DNA from: Dendrocalamus latiflorus
Taxonomy: Eukaryota > Streptophyta > Magnoliopsida > Poales > Poaceae
Length of the DNA stretch: 64,000 bases
Assembly: GCA_017311315.1 (NCBI GenBank)
Contig: CM029671.1
Location: 25,672,227 to 25,736,226 of the forward strand
Direction of reading: 5' to 3'
Shown: positions 24,385 to 35,805 of the stretch, in pieces
How positions within the stretch are numbered: position 1 is the stretch's first letter
Layout: the number at the start of each line of letters is the position of its first letter
Notes under the pieces: generated by a model
The model's input: the letters and a program-made list of their open reading frames with translations, nothing else
Databases searched by the model: none
What the model was told of the DNA's origin: nothing
Position numbers and translations under genes: made by a program

Positions 24385-24917
24385 GTAGCTAACATTCCGC
24401 TCATTTTAGCTTGAGTTTCTGGCTTCTAGCCATGATATCTTGCTATTATAGTGAAGTCTTTGCATGGGACAAGCTACGCTGAATTCAGTGAAATGACAGA
24501 CCCCAAAAATCTTTTGAGCCTGAAAAACAGGAGAGGCCCGAAGCAAGCAGAGAACATTCTCATTCCGATGTCAGAGTAGAAAGCATGTGCATTCCAACCG
24601 AGGTAATAAGCAGGAATTTTGGAGCTCAAGATCAGAATTGGTATTAACTCAGCATCGTACAATGTTTACAAGTTTGACACACTTGGAAAACAAGCTATCA
24701 TGAGCAAAGTTAAGAAAGCGCAATATGCAATGCATGAATGCAACCCTCGAGACAGTGTGTGTGGCACCGATGAAAGCAGTTTGCAGGAAGCATTATTGCT
24801 GCTATGTACTGGGCTGGACTAAAATTTAGCCGACGAAAGGCGAAAAAAGAGAGGAAATTTTGGAGGGAATCCGGAGATGGCGATCTATGATCACTGGTTC
24901 TGAATGGAATCAGTGTC

Positions 24918-27208
24918 TCATCTTGACCAATTCCGGTTGTTGTTGATGTTGCTGTTATTCCTTGGCTTGGCATTAGGCTGCCAATTCCGGTTCCCTTGCT
25001 TCGGTATATCTTGTGGATCAACCATTTGTATAGTTCTCTGCTTCTTTGCTGCATTGGTCCAAGAAAGAAATTTTGAGATCATAATTAATCATGCATAGCA
25101 CTCAAGCACTGGAATGAAGTCATCAATATAAGAGGATAGCTATTCAGATAAAACTCCACTACCAGGAAGCATTAGGGCTTGTTTGATGCAGCAACCAGCA
25201 GCAAATAATAAATTTATTTTTGTAACAGAGCATATACCGTTATCGTATTCTTGGTAGCCTTCCTGAAGCTTTCTCTTTGCCAGTTCTAGTTTTGCATTCC
25301 TTGCCAGTTCTAGCTTTGCTCGAACTGAGTTCTCATCATGGTGGCTCACTGGTTTCTACAGTTCGAGCAAAGAATTCAGACCCAAACAACATTTCATCAA
25401 TCAAACAAGCATATATATTTTGTTTACAGCACAATATGCTCACATCAGATGGCGTTGATTGAGGTCTGCCTTGCGCTGGGGAGGCATCTTGATGCTGCTT
25501 AGGCCTCGCCTGATGTCTCCCGGGACCTGAATCTGCATTTGAGGGCCTCGCAAGCATCGCCGCAACGAATTGCTCTCTCGCCTGCCCATTGCTCAGTTCT
25601 TGCGGCCGTGACTGCCTCGTTGCAGATTGTTCTTGCCTCCAGCTCTGCTCTGGATCATACTGCTGGCCCATCGGTGGTGGTTTTCTAACTGGTTCTTGGC
25701 TCATCGGACACCGCCGTCCACCGTCCTTGCCACCATTGTTCCTTGTATCTGTAGATAATTCACAAAACAATTAAACACCAATGCCTATCCAAGAACCATC
25801 ACAGAGGGGATCGATGAGGGCCTGATCACTCACTTCCATCATCATCCATTCCATCAAAGAAGTTGGAACCTGGGTTTTCCTGAAGAACGTCCAGATGGAG
25901 TTGTGTCAGATCATACCATGAACCATATATGATTCCAGAGACGGTGAATTGATTGATTTGTGCGTAAATCAATTACCTCGGACAGCTGGATGGACGTGCT
26001 CGGTGTGGCGAAGAGCGCGCCCTCGTCCATAGAAAGAGAAGAGAGCCCTCGGTCTTGCTGCTCCAGGCCGGAAGGATGCATGGATTGAGGGGTGTGATCT
26101 GCGAATTTTTGCAGAACCATTAATTGGCGACTAAAGCCTGATACCAACTTACTAGACAAACACAGAGGATAGAACTTGAAATGATGAACTGTTTTTGCTT
26201 TCTACCTACCTACAATGGCGGCGTCTCGGCTGCTCATCCACTCATCAACTATGCGCTTCCAACCTCTGCGATTCACATCAAACATTTCAATGAATACTAA
26301 AGACTAAAAAAACAACTATTGAGAGCTCGGAGAACAACACAAACATCAAACGTTTTCAAGANNNNNNNNNNNNNNNNNNNNNNNNNNNNNNNNNNNNNNN
26401 NNNNNNNNNNNNNNNNNNNNNNNNNNNNNNNNNNNNNNNNNNNNNNNNNNNNNNNNNNNNNAGAAGCACATGGACATACTCGATGAGCAATCGGACGAGT
26501 TGCCGAATCTGCCTGGAGTTGTGCTTCCGGAGGCTGCTCACCGCCTTCCCAATCTCAGTGACCTATCAGACGAATCCGTATGAACACTAGTCAACAAACG
26601 AACGAATTAAACATGGACGATTCGATCAACGGGGGAGGTGGCTCTCGTCTCACCGTCAAGGTGTCCACCGTGAACTCCAACTGCTGCAGCCGCCGGAGCA
26701 GCTCGAGCAACGCCGCCTCCGACTGCAACCACAGAGCAGGACAGATTCAGTACTAGTTATTAGCAACAAACAACCAGCGGTACGGACGGCGGTAGCGTGG
26801 AGAACAAGGAGGGAAGAAGACCTTTTCTTGGTTGTTGAGGAGGACGGCCTTGATGCGCTCAGCCTCCGCAACGACGGGGTCGTCGAGGCCAGGGGCGCAA
26901 TCGTCGGTGACAGCCTCGGCGCGGTCGGAGCTGCAGAGGCTGGGGACGCTGGCGGCGCTCTCGGGGAGCAGTTGCGCCGGCGGCGCCTCGGCGGCGGGCC
27001 CCCCAGCGGGGGGATGCGCCGCCGGCGGCGGCACGCCGGAGACCAGCAGCGCGGTGTAGAGGTGCTCGGCGATGGCGTCGCGCCTCGCGCGGAGGGCGGC
27101 GGGGTGGTCGGACGCGGCGACGGTGATGGCCGCGTCGATGGCGTCGAAGATGCTGTCCCCGGCGCCGCGGAAGAAGCCGAGCCAGTAGTCCATCGACGGC
27201 GGCGCCAT
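24918..27208 (-). CDS. MED26: Mediator subunit 26-type protein with TFIIS N-terminal domain, 9 exons
   Basis: MED26-type proteins belong to the Mediator complex and couple it to transcription elongation in the nucleus. Exons: 27208-26822, 26722-26654, 26562-26480, 26265-26210, 26098-25977, 25879-25834, 25748-25444, 25355-25238, 25048-24918; all junctions are GT-AG and in phase, giving 438 aa. The N-terminal part has MDYWLGFFRGAGDSIFDAI. The TFIIS N-terminal (LW) helical bundle spans roughly residues 120-190 with LLELLRRLQQLEFTVDTL, VTEIGKAVSSLRKHNSRQI and GWKRIVDEWM. A low-complexity region rich in Gln, Arg and Pro follows, then a Lys-rich end with AKKQRTIQMVD. An upstream in-frame ATG (27244) would add 12 residues, and one at 27193 would remove five; the true start is open. 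The N gap falls in intron 3. Exon 8 contains a small internal duplication. Confidence 0.88.
26362..26461. other. Assembly gap of 100 N
   Basis: A run of 100 undetermined bases, probably a fixed-size scaffold gap. It lies inside intron 3 of the MED26-type gene, and the exons on both sides join in phase, so no coding sequence needs to be missing. Confidence 0.99.
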
Positions 27209-27244
27209 CGGAGACCAACCGGCCGATGGATCGGACTCACCCAC

Positions 27245-28010
27245 CCACCAACCGACCTCCTATCAAAAATCGCTCCTCCTCTTCTCCCCGATTGATTAAT
27301 TTACGTTACGTTTCGGTTCGATTCGATTCAGTTCTTCCGTTACGGAGTAATAAAAACAAAACAAAAACTCTACAGACTGCCACACTCAGCCGCAAGAACT
27401 CGCCAGGGACTCGGTGGGATTGGCATCACCATCTCATCTGGCGCACGCAAGAACCAAGAACACGCGACCAAGAGAGAAGGAGGGGGAGAGAAAAGGTTTC
27501 TTTTTTTCTGGTTTCCTTCTCGGCGCGTGAAATTCCGATCTTTGTCTTGTCTACCTGTGCCTATCAATCCATCCCTCTCACGACTCGCCCCACAAGAGGA
27601 GAGAAGAAGAGGAGAGAGAGAGAGAGGAGGAGGAGGGGAGAAGAACAACTACCGCGTGATGGTGTGGTGGCTGTCGCGATTGCTCGCAGCTCGCGAACGC
27701 AACGCCGCAATCCAGTGGTGCGCGGGCGTGCGGCGTGCCCAAGGGAAACGGTGAAGCCATGTGGCCGTAGCATTATCGGCACAGTACCAGGGCCTGTTTG
27801 CTTCGGTTTGCCGTGCCCTAGTGCCCGGTACGCGCGAATTTTTCTCGATATTACTGCGAGCACACATGGTAGGACAGCGGTGTCACACGTAGCAGCCAAG
27901 ATTTTGCATATTCTGCCGCGAAAATTACACGCAAATTGCTGCGTGAAAGAACAAACGGTGATCAGTTTGGCCATCGTGAAAAACAACAAGTACAGGGCAT
28001 ATTTTTTAAG
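27245..28010. other. Upstream region of the MED26-type gene
   Basis: Holds the probable promoter and 5' UTR of the minus-strand gene, including a GA-rich tract at about 27596-27645. The plus-strand frame 27226-28014 is open but low in complexity and shows no domain; I treat it as chance. Confidence 0.5.
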
Positions 28011-28014
28011 TTAA

Positions 28015-28205
28015 AAGCTGGTAACTTTTGGCTTTTGCTACAGTATCTAACTTTCAAACGGAATATTTTCTTAAGACGGGGTCTACAAGTTAAACGATCT
28101 ACACGTTAAAAGCCCAACATCTGTACCAGCCAAAATCGCATATCTCTCCGTAATCTGTACCGTAAATAGCCAAAAGACATAAGCTGCAGCCGAAAAAAAC
28201 TGGAC
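28015..28205. mobile_element. MITE family B, inverted degraded copy
   Basis: The sequence 'cggggtctacaagttaaacgatctacacgttaaaagccca' is the reverse complement of the centre of the copy at 20031-20272, flanked by 'ttttggcttttgctacagtatctaac' and 'aagctgcagccgaaa'. The outer ends are worn. Confidence 0.65.
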
Positions 28206-29310
28206 CAACGTTTTTGTATCAGCTGCTTTGCATGACGGTCCAAAACGTGTTTTGTATAGACCCATTACCCGTACTCTTAAGGCTGTAAGTACTTGTAGTA
28301 GTATTAATAATACATTTTTGTAGTTTTATATTGCTTTGATAGTGTGGTAGTGCTTACTAAATATGATTCTTGCACTCAAACCAGCTAAGCATCCGCCAGC
28401 GAAAATAAACAGTTGAAGCATTCATGGTTGGAACAACTCGTTTGTTATTTCCTCACCCTTATATTCTCCGGATGAAGTATGTAGTTGCGTAAATTGATGG
28501 AATGTGTTTCTTTTTCCTTAGTACACAGCTTTACCACTTCAATCTCTCCTACAAATGAACTAGTTGGCTACATGTCATCCACGTTACGAATTGCGAAATC
28601 CTCATTTTAGGGATTGCAAGAACGAACGGAAGCTAGGCATGGTCAGTTGATTTGGTTCAATTTTCACGAAGGAATGCACTCTTGACGATTTATTCACTTC
28701 TCTTTTTTGTGAGTGAATTGTAGCCCTCCTTTGAAAATGTTTGTCGATGAGATAGATTCAAGCGCCGTCTTAGTGGTCAAGATCACTCCTACGATATTAA
28801 TCTAGTATCTATCAAGAGGCAAGAGGTCATATGCTTGATTCCCATCAACATTGAGTTAGGAATATTCAGCGCAGTGCGAGATAGCTTAATTAGAGATTTT
28901 TTGGAGAATATTAGCACTGTTCTTGAAAAGGAATTTACTAGAAGCCAGACCCTTTTGATTAAGATTCGGAATTGACTGTATCCGGTCTATTTTCTGAATA
29001 AGCCGTTTTATTCACACACGGTCCCAACGGAGAAATGGAGTCATGGAATATGAGTACTCATGCATGGAGGACCACGTTTTGTTGAATGGACCAAAGAAGT
29101 TTTCCCATGCGGCTGTACCAACTAATCACAAATCATGTATTATAGGCTTGGTTAATTCCCATCTTTTGACTTTTGTGTTAGCTTCTGCTCTTGGCACTTG
29201 AACTGACTAGAAAAAAATTTACAATAAAATTTAGAAGCAGTCAAATTGCCAACAAATAATAAGAAACTAAACGGTTCTCACAAATATCTTTGCTCACAAA
29301 TCAATGCAAG
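28206..29310. other. No gene recognised
   Basis: Contains no frame of 60 codons or more that looks coding and no clear transposon ends. Confidence 0.5.
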
Positions 29311-29315
29311 CGCGG

Positions 29316-29600
29316 CTTCAACCGACTTACGGCTTAAGTTTCTAACTGTGCCTTTTGGCTTATGATTGAAATTGCATTGTAACAGATGTTGGTTATTTTT
29401 ACAAAAAAATAAAGAATAAATAGAAAAATGCAAAAAAAATCTTTATATTGTCACAGATAATGTAAAAAAATAAGGGGAAAAGAAAAGGCAAAAGGCCAAA
29501 ACACCCCAAAAGGCAAAAATAAGCCAAAAGTAGAAATCAACATGTTTCAAGCAACTTCTAATTTAAATAAACTAGAAATTGAAGCCGTTTAAAACGGGAC
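29316..29600. mobile_element. MITE family A, diverged copy
   Basis: Begins near cggcttcaaccgacttacggc, contains 'tggcttatgattgaaattgcattgtaac' and an A-rich centre, and ends 'aaattgaagccgtttaaaacgggac'. Confidence 0.55.
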
Positions 29601-29799
29601 GTAAAATCTTTGTGTGAACGCAGGTAGATGCAAATGCAATCACCCGCACCAATTTGACTACACCTTAAGTGATTATATATACTACATCAATGCCAATCGT
29701 TACAAAAAGATCCTTTTCCTTTATATGAAATAAATACTACTACGCAAATTCTACCACGGTTCCTAGCTGTGCAAAACCAAAAATGTGCATTTTCTTTCC

Positions 29800-30045
29800 A
29801 GTCTCGATCGTTTCAGTTTTAGTTGTTGACTTTTAATTCACTATTCCTTTATTTTATTTTATTTTGTTTTTTAGGTTTTTTGTCTTTTATTTTTCTTCTC
29901 GTATTCCTTCACATTTCCATGATGGGTTAACCTATTTTTATTTTTAAAAAATTCAATTACGCTAAATAAGTCACCATTAGCTACAATAAAAAATAAGACA
30001 GTTGCAGTAAAAAAACCATAAGATATCGTCAAACTGAGCACCACT
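29800..30045. mobile_element. MITE family A, inverted copy
   Basis: Read on the minus strand the family order appears: 'tttttactgcaactgtcttat', 'ctaatggtgacttatttagcgtaattgaa', 'aaataggttaacccatcatgg' and 'gaatagtgaattaaaag'. Confidence 0.6.
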
Positions 30046-30049
30046 AGAT

Positions 30050-30300
30050 GTTTTTTTTTACTTTTCTACAGTAAGTAACTTTTAAAATATTGTCTTTTTA
30101 AGGTATGGTTTATAAGTTGATTACAATACAATAGTGTCTTTTAAGATAGAGTCTACAAACTAATTATAGTACATACTATAGCGACTTCATTTATATCGCT
30201 AAAATCGTGTGTAAGTTTCTATTATTCTATGCTCTATCTTATAAACAGCTCAAAAACTATAAAACATAGTTAAAAATCATAAAGTCAAAACGAACATGCT
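30050..30300. mobile_element. MITE family B, degraded copy
   Basis: Words 'cttttctacagtaagtaacttttaaaata', 'tagcgacttcatttatatcg' and 'ctataaaacatagttaaaaatca' match the order seen in the copies at 33667 and 35583. The ends are not defined. Confidence 0.5.
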
Positions 30301-30486
30301 TAATATCTAGATCCCTTCTGCAGCAGCAAAACCTCCCAATTAAGGCCCCAAGTCGCTGCTACGCTTCTGCTTGTCAAATTTGGCCCTTTTTCAGGTTGAC
30401 TGGAGAGCCAGAAATAGCACACTAGCAACCCCATTTCTGAAAGCAGGCGAGCACTCTCCAGACTCCAGTCTAGGTTATCTTTGGGG

Positions 30487-31014
30487 TAGGGGTGCAAATA
30501 GAGCGGATATTTTCCGACCGTCCGTCCGTTTTAATTCGGATACAATTCGGAGCAAATTTTCGGATATCCGAAGGTTTTGTCAGATACGGAAATGGATTCG
30601 GATATTTTTGTAGGATACGGAAACGGATTCGGAACTATCCGGATAGTTACCGGATACGGAAACGGAGTCGGATACCTGGCCTCTCCGCCGGCCAGGTGGG
30701 ATCTCCGACTCTTTTTGAAATGTAGCATCATTTATTTATATAAGATTGCTTGTTTCAGTGGCTTTTGCAATGTTGGTACACTCATATTAGATCTCAGTTT
30801 GCTTAATTTGTCTCAGTCATAATGTGAAATTTGCTTTCGCGTATTATCCGATTAAATATTCGTGACCAAAACTAACCGTATTCAGAGCGGCATGTATTCG
30901 TGACCGAGAATATCCGCATTCGTATTCGTATCCAGCACTATCCGTGTCCGACTCCGACAAAAAAATATGGAAAATGATACGGGATGAGCAATATCCGCTC
31001 CGTTTGCACCCCTA
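30487..31014. mobile_element. Non-autonomous hAT element, 528 bp
   Basis: The ends are inverted repeats: taggggtgcaaatagagcgg on the left and, reverse complemented, taggggtgcaaacggagcgg on the right. An 8-bp target duplication is visible with one mismatch (CTTTGGGG at 30479-30486, CTCTGGGG at 31015-31022), which fits hAT transposition. The interior has repeats of 'ggatacggaaacggattcgga'. Frames in it encode nothing recognisable. Confidence 0.85.
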
Positions 31015-31022
31015 CTCTGGGG

Positions 31023-32180
31023 TTTTGGCTCCTGTACGTACTGTGGTATAGTTAGATCTGGCGGCGAAACTGGGAAAGGACACGCGGAGCAAGGCGATGT
31101 CACCTCCATCCAACGGCCGGCCGCGCCTCCTCCCAAAATCCAACGCTTCCTGTCTCCCCCCGAAACAGTGGTCCGTCCGCGCCGAGTTTTTCTGGGGAAA
31201 CGTACGCCTCGCGCGTTTTTTGGCCCGTCCGGCACGCGTCGGCGGACGGTGGTTCCGCGAAGGTGAGGAGGGCGTCCGCTCGGGCGCCCCCGCGCACGTA
31301 CCGAGAGGGGTGCCTTTGAACCCCAGGTGGTGCCGCCGACCACCACGCGCAAAAAAGTTCGTACGCTCTGCTCGCGTGGCGACAAGAGCAGCGAGACCGG
31401 AGACTGCCCGCCAATGGATCGTACAGTGCCCCAATGGCTGTAGCGTGTGACCAGAGCCACTGTTTACGTATCTACTACATACAAATACAAGTGTATTTAT
31501 AAATTACTTTTTAAAAAATTTGGTATTTAGATTTTCTAACTCGCACTTATACCATAAAAATTTCACAAAATTTTCTTAAATTTATTATAGATGATTTGAG
31601 ATATAGTCATATAGAGACGCTATTTTTAAATGGTGCGTTTTTTAAGCGGTCAATAGGAAAATTATAGTAAAATGTGTACTGAGTTTATCTATACCAGCTA
31701 AAATCGTATACGACTATTTTCTTATGCATACTACCCTCTTACGAACAGTCAGAATTTAAATATTTAAACTATAAGTCATAAACCACCCGTCTAAAAGAAT
31801 CCACACATATATTACTTTCCCTTCTTTCTTCATTAATTTCTCCTATATCTCACTCTAAGTCTTATATGATCCTTCATAAATATTGCTAAGATCAGCCCAT
31901 TAGAAGTGCCTTTATCATGCACGACTGCACATCGTGGCCCGTCTTTTTTACTTTTGGTGCTATATGTTAGGACTTACGAGTTTTGTTTAATTTCTTTTGC
32001 GTGACGCACAACAATTTTTTTAAAAGGTTTATAATTCAGTGGAAGTGGTGTTTGATAGGTGACTGTTCGATCTTATCGAATACAAAAGGCATGGAGGAAA
32101 TTGACCCACAAGGATCCCCCAATTCCTATAGCCGGTAGAAATGGTAGCCCGCAAGTTTGTCTTCCCTGCAGATGGGCGGT
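31023..32180. other. GC-rich block then AT-rich DNA, no gene
   Basis: The part 31040-31450 is rich in G+C and CpG and is open in several frames on both strands, which is expected from composition alone. None of the translations is recognisable. The AT-rich part 31480-31800 contains family B-like words ('taccagctaaaatcgtat') and may be a worn copy. Confidence 0.45.
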
Positions 32181-32189
32181 GGTGACTAA

Positions 32190-32525
32190 GGGTGCTTTTG
32201 GTTGAGCTTTTGGGAGCTACTTTTGCTTCCAAAAAGCCAACCAAAAGGGTGGAAACCAGAAGTTGTTTTTTCAGAAGCAGCTACTTTTGGGTAGTACAGT
32301 TTTGAAAGCACCTTGGACCTTACTTTTGGCTTTCTGCTTTTTGAAATGGTGAAAATAGATAGCTGTTTCACAGTTGTTTCAAGGAAAATAGAGATAGGAG
32401 GTAAGTTTTATACTTGTTTGAACCAAACAGCTTACAGCTTTTCCACAGCCCACAACCTACAGCAGCTTTTCCACAGCCCACAGCTCATAACAGCTTTTTC
32501 AGAAGCAGGTCAACCAAACAAACCC
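32190..32525. mobile_element. Tourist-like MITE, 336 bp
   Basis: Ends gggtgcttttggttgagctt and, reverse complemented, gggtttgtttggttgacctg are imperfect inverted repeats. TAA flanks both sides (32187-32189 and 32526-32528). The inside repeats 'agcttttccacagccca'. Confidence 0.8.
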
Positions 32526-32529
32526 TAAG

Positions 32530-33208
32530 ACGCAGCACGCCGGGAAGAATCAAGAGTCTCCTCCTTGACAGCTGTGGCTTGCGACTGGATGAGTGCGAGC
32601 TCGATCGTCATATTCTTATGTTCTTGGCAAAGATTTCGGTGACGTCCAATCAGGCCAGGTGCCTCCTTTGCAGAATTATTCTTAGAAACGGATCATATTA
32701 TCTTCTATTAATAAATTTTGATTAAAAATAAATAATAGCGATTAAAAGAAGTAAATTTTGGAAGGAAGAGGTAAGTGGTGTAAAAAGTAAGAGAAATACG
32801 TAGAAAAGACGAGAGCGAGAGAAATGTGACATGTGATGTGCCTGTAATTCTCTAACTTATTTTCGAAGTGATACAGGAGTGAGAGGGGTTAAGAAGCCGC
32901 TTCGAGAAATTAGATATTTATATTAGCCCAATGGGAGTAACTTTTCTGCAGAAATAAAAGGTTGGCAAATTTCTTTTGCTGTTTCAAAGAAGATTTGTGG
33001 CAAACGGTTTTGGCATAACTTAAAGAAAACGTCGACGGCCACCTGTTTGAATTGCGCGTGCTCCGACGGCGCTTCTTGGTGCTTGCGTGCTGGATAAGTA
33101 GGTACAGCGCCGTTGTTTCATGTCCATTATCCTTGGTCCTCTGGTAATACAATCTGTTAGGTAGAGAATAATATAAACCTAGCTTTTGGTCTAGACGAAA
33201 AGCGTTCG

Positions 33209-33210
<2 letters not shown>
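32530..33210. other. No gene recognised
   Basis: The frames 32414-32725 and 32910-33152 show no domain. No transposon ends were identified. Confidence 0.45.

Positions 33211-33212
<2 letters not shown>

Positions 33213-33245
<33 letters not shown>
33213..33245. repeat. (TC)n microsatellite
   Basis: An uninterrupted TC dinucleotide run of about 16 units. Confidence 0.95.
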
Positions 33246-33248
<3 letters not shown>

Positions 33249-33666
33249 CTTAGCTTTTGGTTCATCTGGATTCTACTTTGGAGCACAAGCGGGCCTGTTC
33301 TGGCCCAGGCCCTGCAAAAGAGAAAATGGGCCGATCCTTTCTATCTGTACATTTCTCGGCTAACCCTTTCACAATTTTGTTGAAAAAGACGAATCGTATT
33401 CAGAGTCCGACGAGCGGGCCACTAGTTCCTCATGGTGTGGAGCCACTCTGAAATCGAGCAAGAAGCAGAATAATCCAGCCAGTGTCGTGTGCATTTGTGC
33501 ACTTCAGGCATCAGCACATGGTGTCCACTCCATAGCTTCTTTTGTCCTTTTGTTTTTGGGTGAGTACGTAGGTTCTTAATTCTGAAGTTTGCCTGCACCT
33601 TATGCAGTGCTGCTATACGCCATTAGATTACCACCACTTTCTGCAGAGCTTTGGACCATGTAATGA

Positions 33667-33909
33667 GACCCTATTCTTTTCAGCTTTTAAAAGCTGTTTT
33701 TCAGATTTTCTACAGTAACCAGCTTTTAAATAGAGTATCTTTTCAAGATAAGCTGTACTAGTTAATTGTAGTACATATTTTACTGACTTCATTTATACCG
33801 GCAAAAACCACACATGAGTTTATGTTACTCTATAATTTCTCACACAAACAGCCCAAAAATCACAAACCGCAGCCAAAAGCCATAAGCCCCAGCAAAAAAG
33901 AACAGGCCC
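33667..33909. mobile_element. MITE family B, complete copy, 243 bp
   Basis: Body runs from gaccctattcttttcagctt to agcaaaaaagaacaggccc with TGA on both sides (33664-33666 and 33910-33912). It is almost the same length as the copy at 20031-20272 and shares the 'cagcttttaaa', 'gacttcatttatacc' and 'ccgcagccaaaagccataag' blocks with the copy at 35583. Confidence 0.75.
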
Positions 33910-33949
33910 TGAGTCTGGTGTTGGTGTTATGAGGACAAAATGGGAAATT

Positions 33950-33977
33950 CTCAAATAAATAAATAAATAAATAAATG
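33950..33977. repeat. (AAAT)n microsatellite
   Basis: About six tandem AAAT units. Confidence 0.9.
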
Positions 33978-34164
33978 GTGGGCCCATCTGTCAGTGGGAC
34001 TGTGTATTGAGATAAGATTGAAGACTCCGTCTCCATCCCAAGTGTTGCTTCTTTTGTTCGATTGGGTCCTGAGGGGCGGCGGTTTCGAAGAGGGGGCGGT
34101 GCTGGAGGCGCTGGCGGCCCGGTAACTTCGGCGCCAGCCGTTGGCAGCAGGCACGTGTGCTCCT

Positions 34165-34740
34165 CCTCCTCTTATAAAGGGAGGCAGCTCTCCGGTGGAG
34201 ATAGTGTGGTAGAACGGTGAGTAACTCCTTCAAGTTCCCCTCTTGGTTCTCTCCGATTTGGCTTCGATCTTGGGTGTTTGGAGCTACTGCTCCAACGTGT
34301 TGATCTGTGGCCTGTTGGTGGCGAGTTCCTTAATTCTGGTGCTCTGTGGAAAAGTGCATCCGGCCGGTGCACTTTAGTGTTCTTGTGCGGCCATCCCCCT
34401 GTACCTAAACTTCGTTGATTTGGGTTGTCACGGATGGCGAAGAAGGCATTGTATCTACATCTACCACACTCCTCTCGCTCGCGGTGGCACAGAGGGGTGC
34501 TATATTTTCTGGGTCAGCACCTACGGGTGTGCTTTGCCCGGTTCTTATTGGTGATTTCATTTTCACCGGCTTGATTCACTTCTGGACGGCTTTGAGTGCT
34601 GTCTGCACCGTGAGTATTTCGGCTCTTTTTACTGCAAACTTTGTGAGCTGTGCTAGTTCATTAATCTCTGTTACATGCTCTAGTACTGGGAGACATTGTT
34701 TGCTTGTTGGCTCGGTTTAAAGCTCTATGATAAAACTTGT
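34165..34740 (+). promoter_or_regulatory. Possible promoter and leader of an unrecognised transcription unit
   Basis: A TATA-like cttataaaggg lies at about 34173-34183 after a CG-rich stretch, followed by a GT-rich leader with a donor-like 'cggtgagta' near 34217. An ATG at 34434 opens a 46-codon frame (starting MAKKALYLHLPH) that ends at 34572; it matches nothing I know. It could be a noncoding transcript, part of an LTR or a chance arrangement. Confidence 0.25.
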
Positions 34741-35575
34741 CGATTACTGAAATTGATCTGGATAACTAGAGTAGATTTGAGCTTTATTTGGGTGCCTGCT
34801 ACTATCTGTATCGTAGCTCTTTGAGTTGCTTCTTTCGGTTGGTCAGATCAGTTAACTAGCATTGTGATTATTTGTCATGCAGTAGTTATATCCTTTGTTC
34901 AGTTCGGTTCAGGAGAGAATTTTCTCCCTGATATTCTTCATTAGGTAGTGTATTTTCAGTTATATGAACATTGTCGGTCAGAACATTGCTTGATAATCCA
35001 TTGCTGGTGAACACTTGTTATTCTGTTCCATTTTATCTGTAAATTTCTGACAGTATGAGCATAAAATAGAGCTCAAATCATGTTTGCTAGTTGTCTGATC
35101 ATTAAAGAAGAGTAACGACAGAGTAGCGGGATGGCTAGTATTAAATCTTGTGTAACCCTACATCTGAGAGCACTAATCAATAATTAAAACTTGTGCTTTA
35201 TGATAGTTTTAATTGATTCTCTGTTCATGAGAATGCTTTACATGGTTAGTTCAACAGTAATATTGGTTCATATGTTGAGTATACGTTATGATATAAATGG
35301 CATGATACAATTACATGTTTATATGCAACTTATGTCATTTATATACTGCTTAAATATATTTTAATAATATTTAATTTTGTTAGAATTAAATTAAATTATA
35401 TGTTTATACCGCATTATCTATAACGTCTGGGAGGGTATTGCAGACTTGCAGTAGTAGTAGCAGGAGTACCTAGCAGAGCTCAATTACTCAACCCACACCA
35501 GGCACATGCTTCGCACTTGCACAGTTGCATGCCTCAATGAGCTTCCTCGGACTGCATAAGCAAATAAGCAGCTCT
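34741..35575. other. No gene recognised
   Basis: AT-rich with no coding frame above background and no clear element ends. Confidence 0.45.
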
Positions 35576-35582
35576 GCCAGTT

Positions 35583-35805
35583 CTTTTCAGCTTCTACAAG
35601 TTGCTTATCGGCTTTTCTACAGTAACTAACTTTTAAACAAAATATTTTTTAAAAATAGGATCACTAGTTAATTGTAGTATATACTATACCGACTTCATTT
35701 ATATCGGTAAAAACCGCACGTGATTTTCTATTACTCTATAATCTTTCACACGAATAGTCCAAAAAATATAAACCGCAGCCAAAAGCCATAAGTTACGGAA
35801 AAAAA
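35583..35805. mobile_element. MITE family B, worn copy
   Basis: Aligns by eye with 33667-33909 over its whole length ('agttcttttcagctt', 'tctacagtaactaacttttaaa', 'ttgtagtatatactataccgacttc', 'aaccgcagccaaaagccataag'). The ends are diverged and no target duplication is readable. Confidence 0.65.

Noticed and set aside
27226..28014. A 262-codon plus-strand frame upstream of the MED26-type gene
   Set aside because: It is Arg/Ser-rich, covers the promoter and GA-tract of the opposite gene, and has no recognisable domain; several frames are open here because of composition.
31012..31460. Overlapping long frames on both strands of a GC-rich block
   Set aside because: High G+C removes stops in all frames. 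None of the translations resembles a known protein.
34415..34720. A 101-codon plus-strand frame in the possible transcription unit
   Set aside because: Ser/Thr/Cys-rich and unmatched; kept only as part of a low-confidence regulatory feature.
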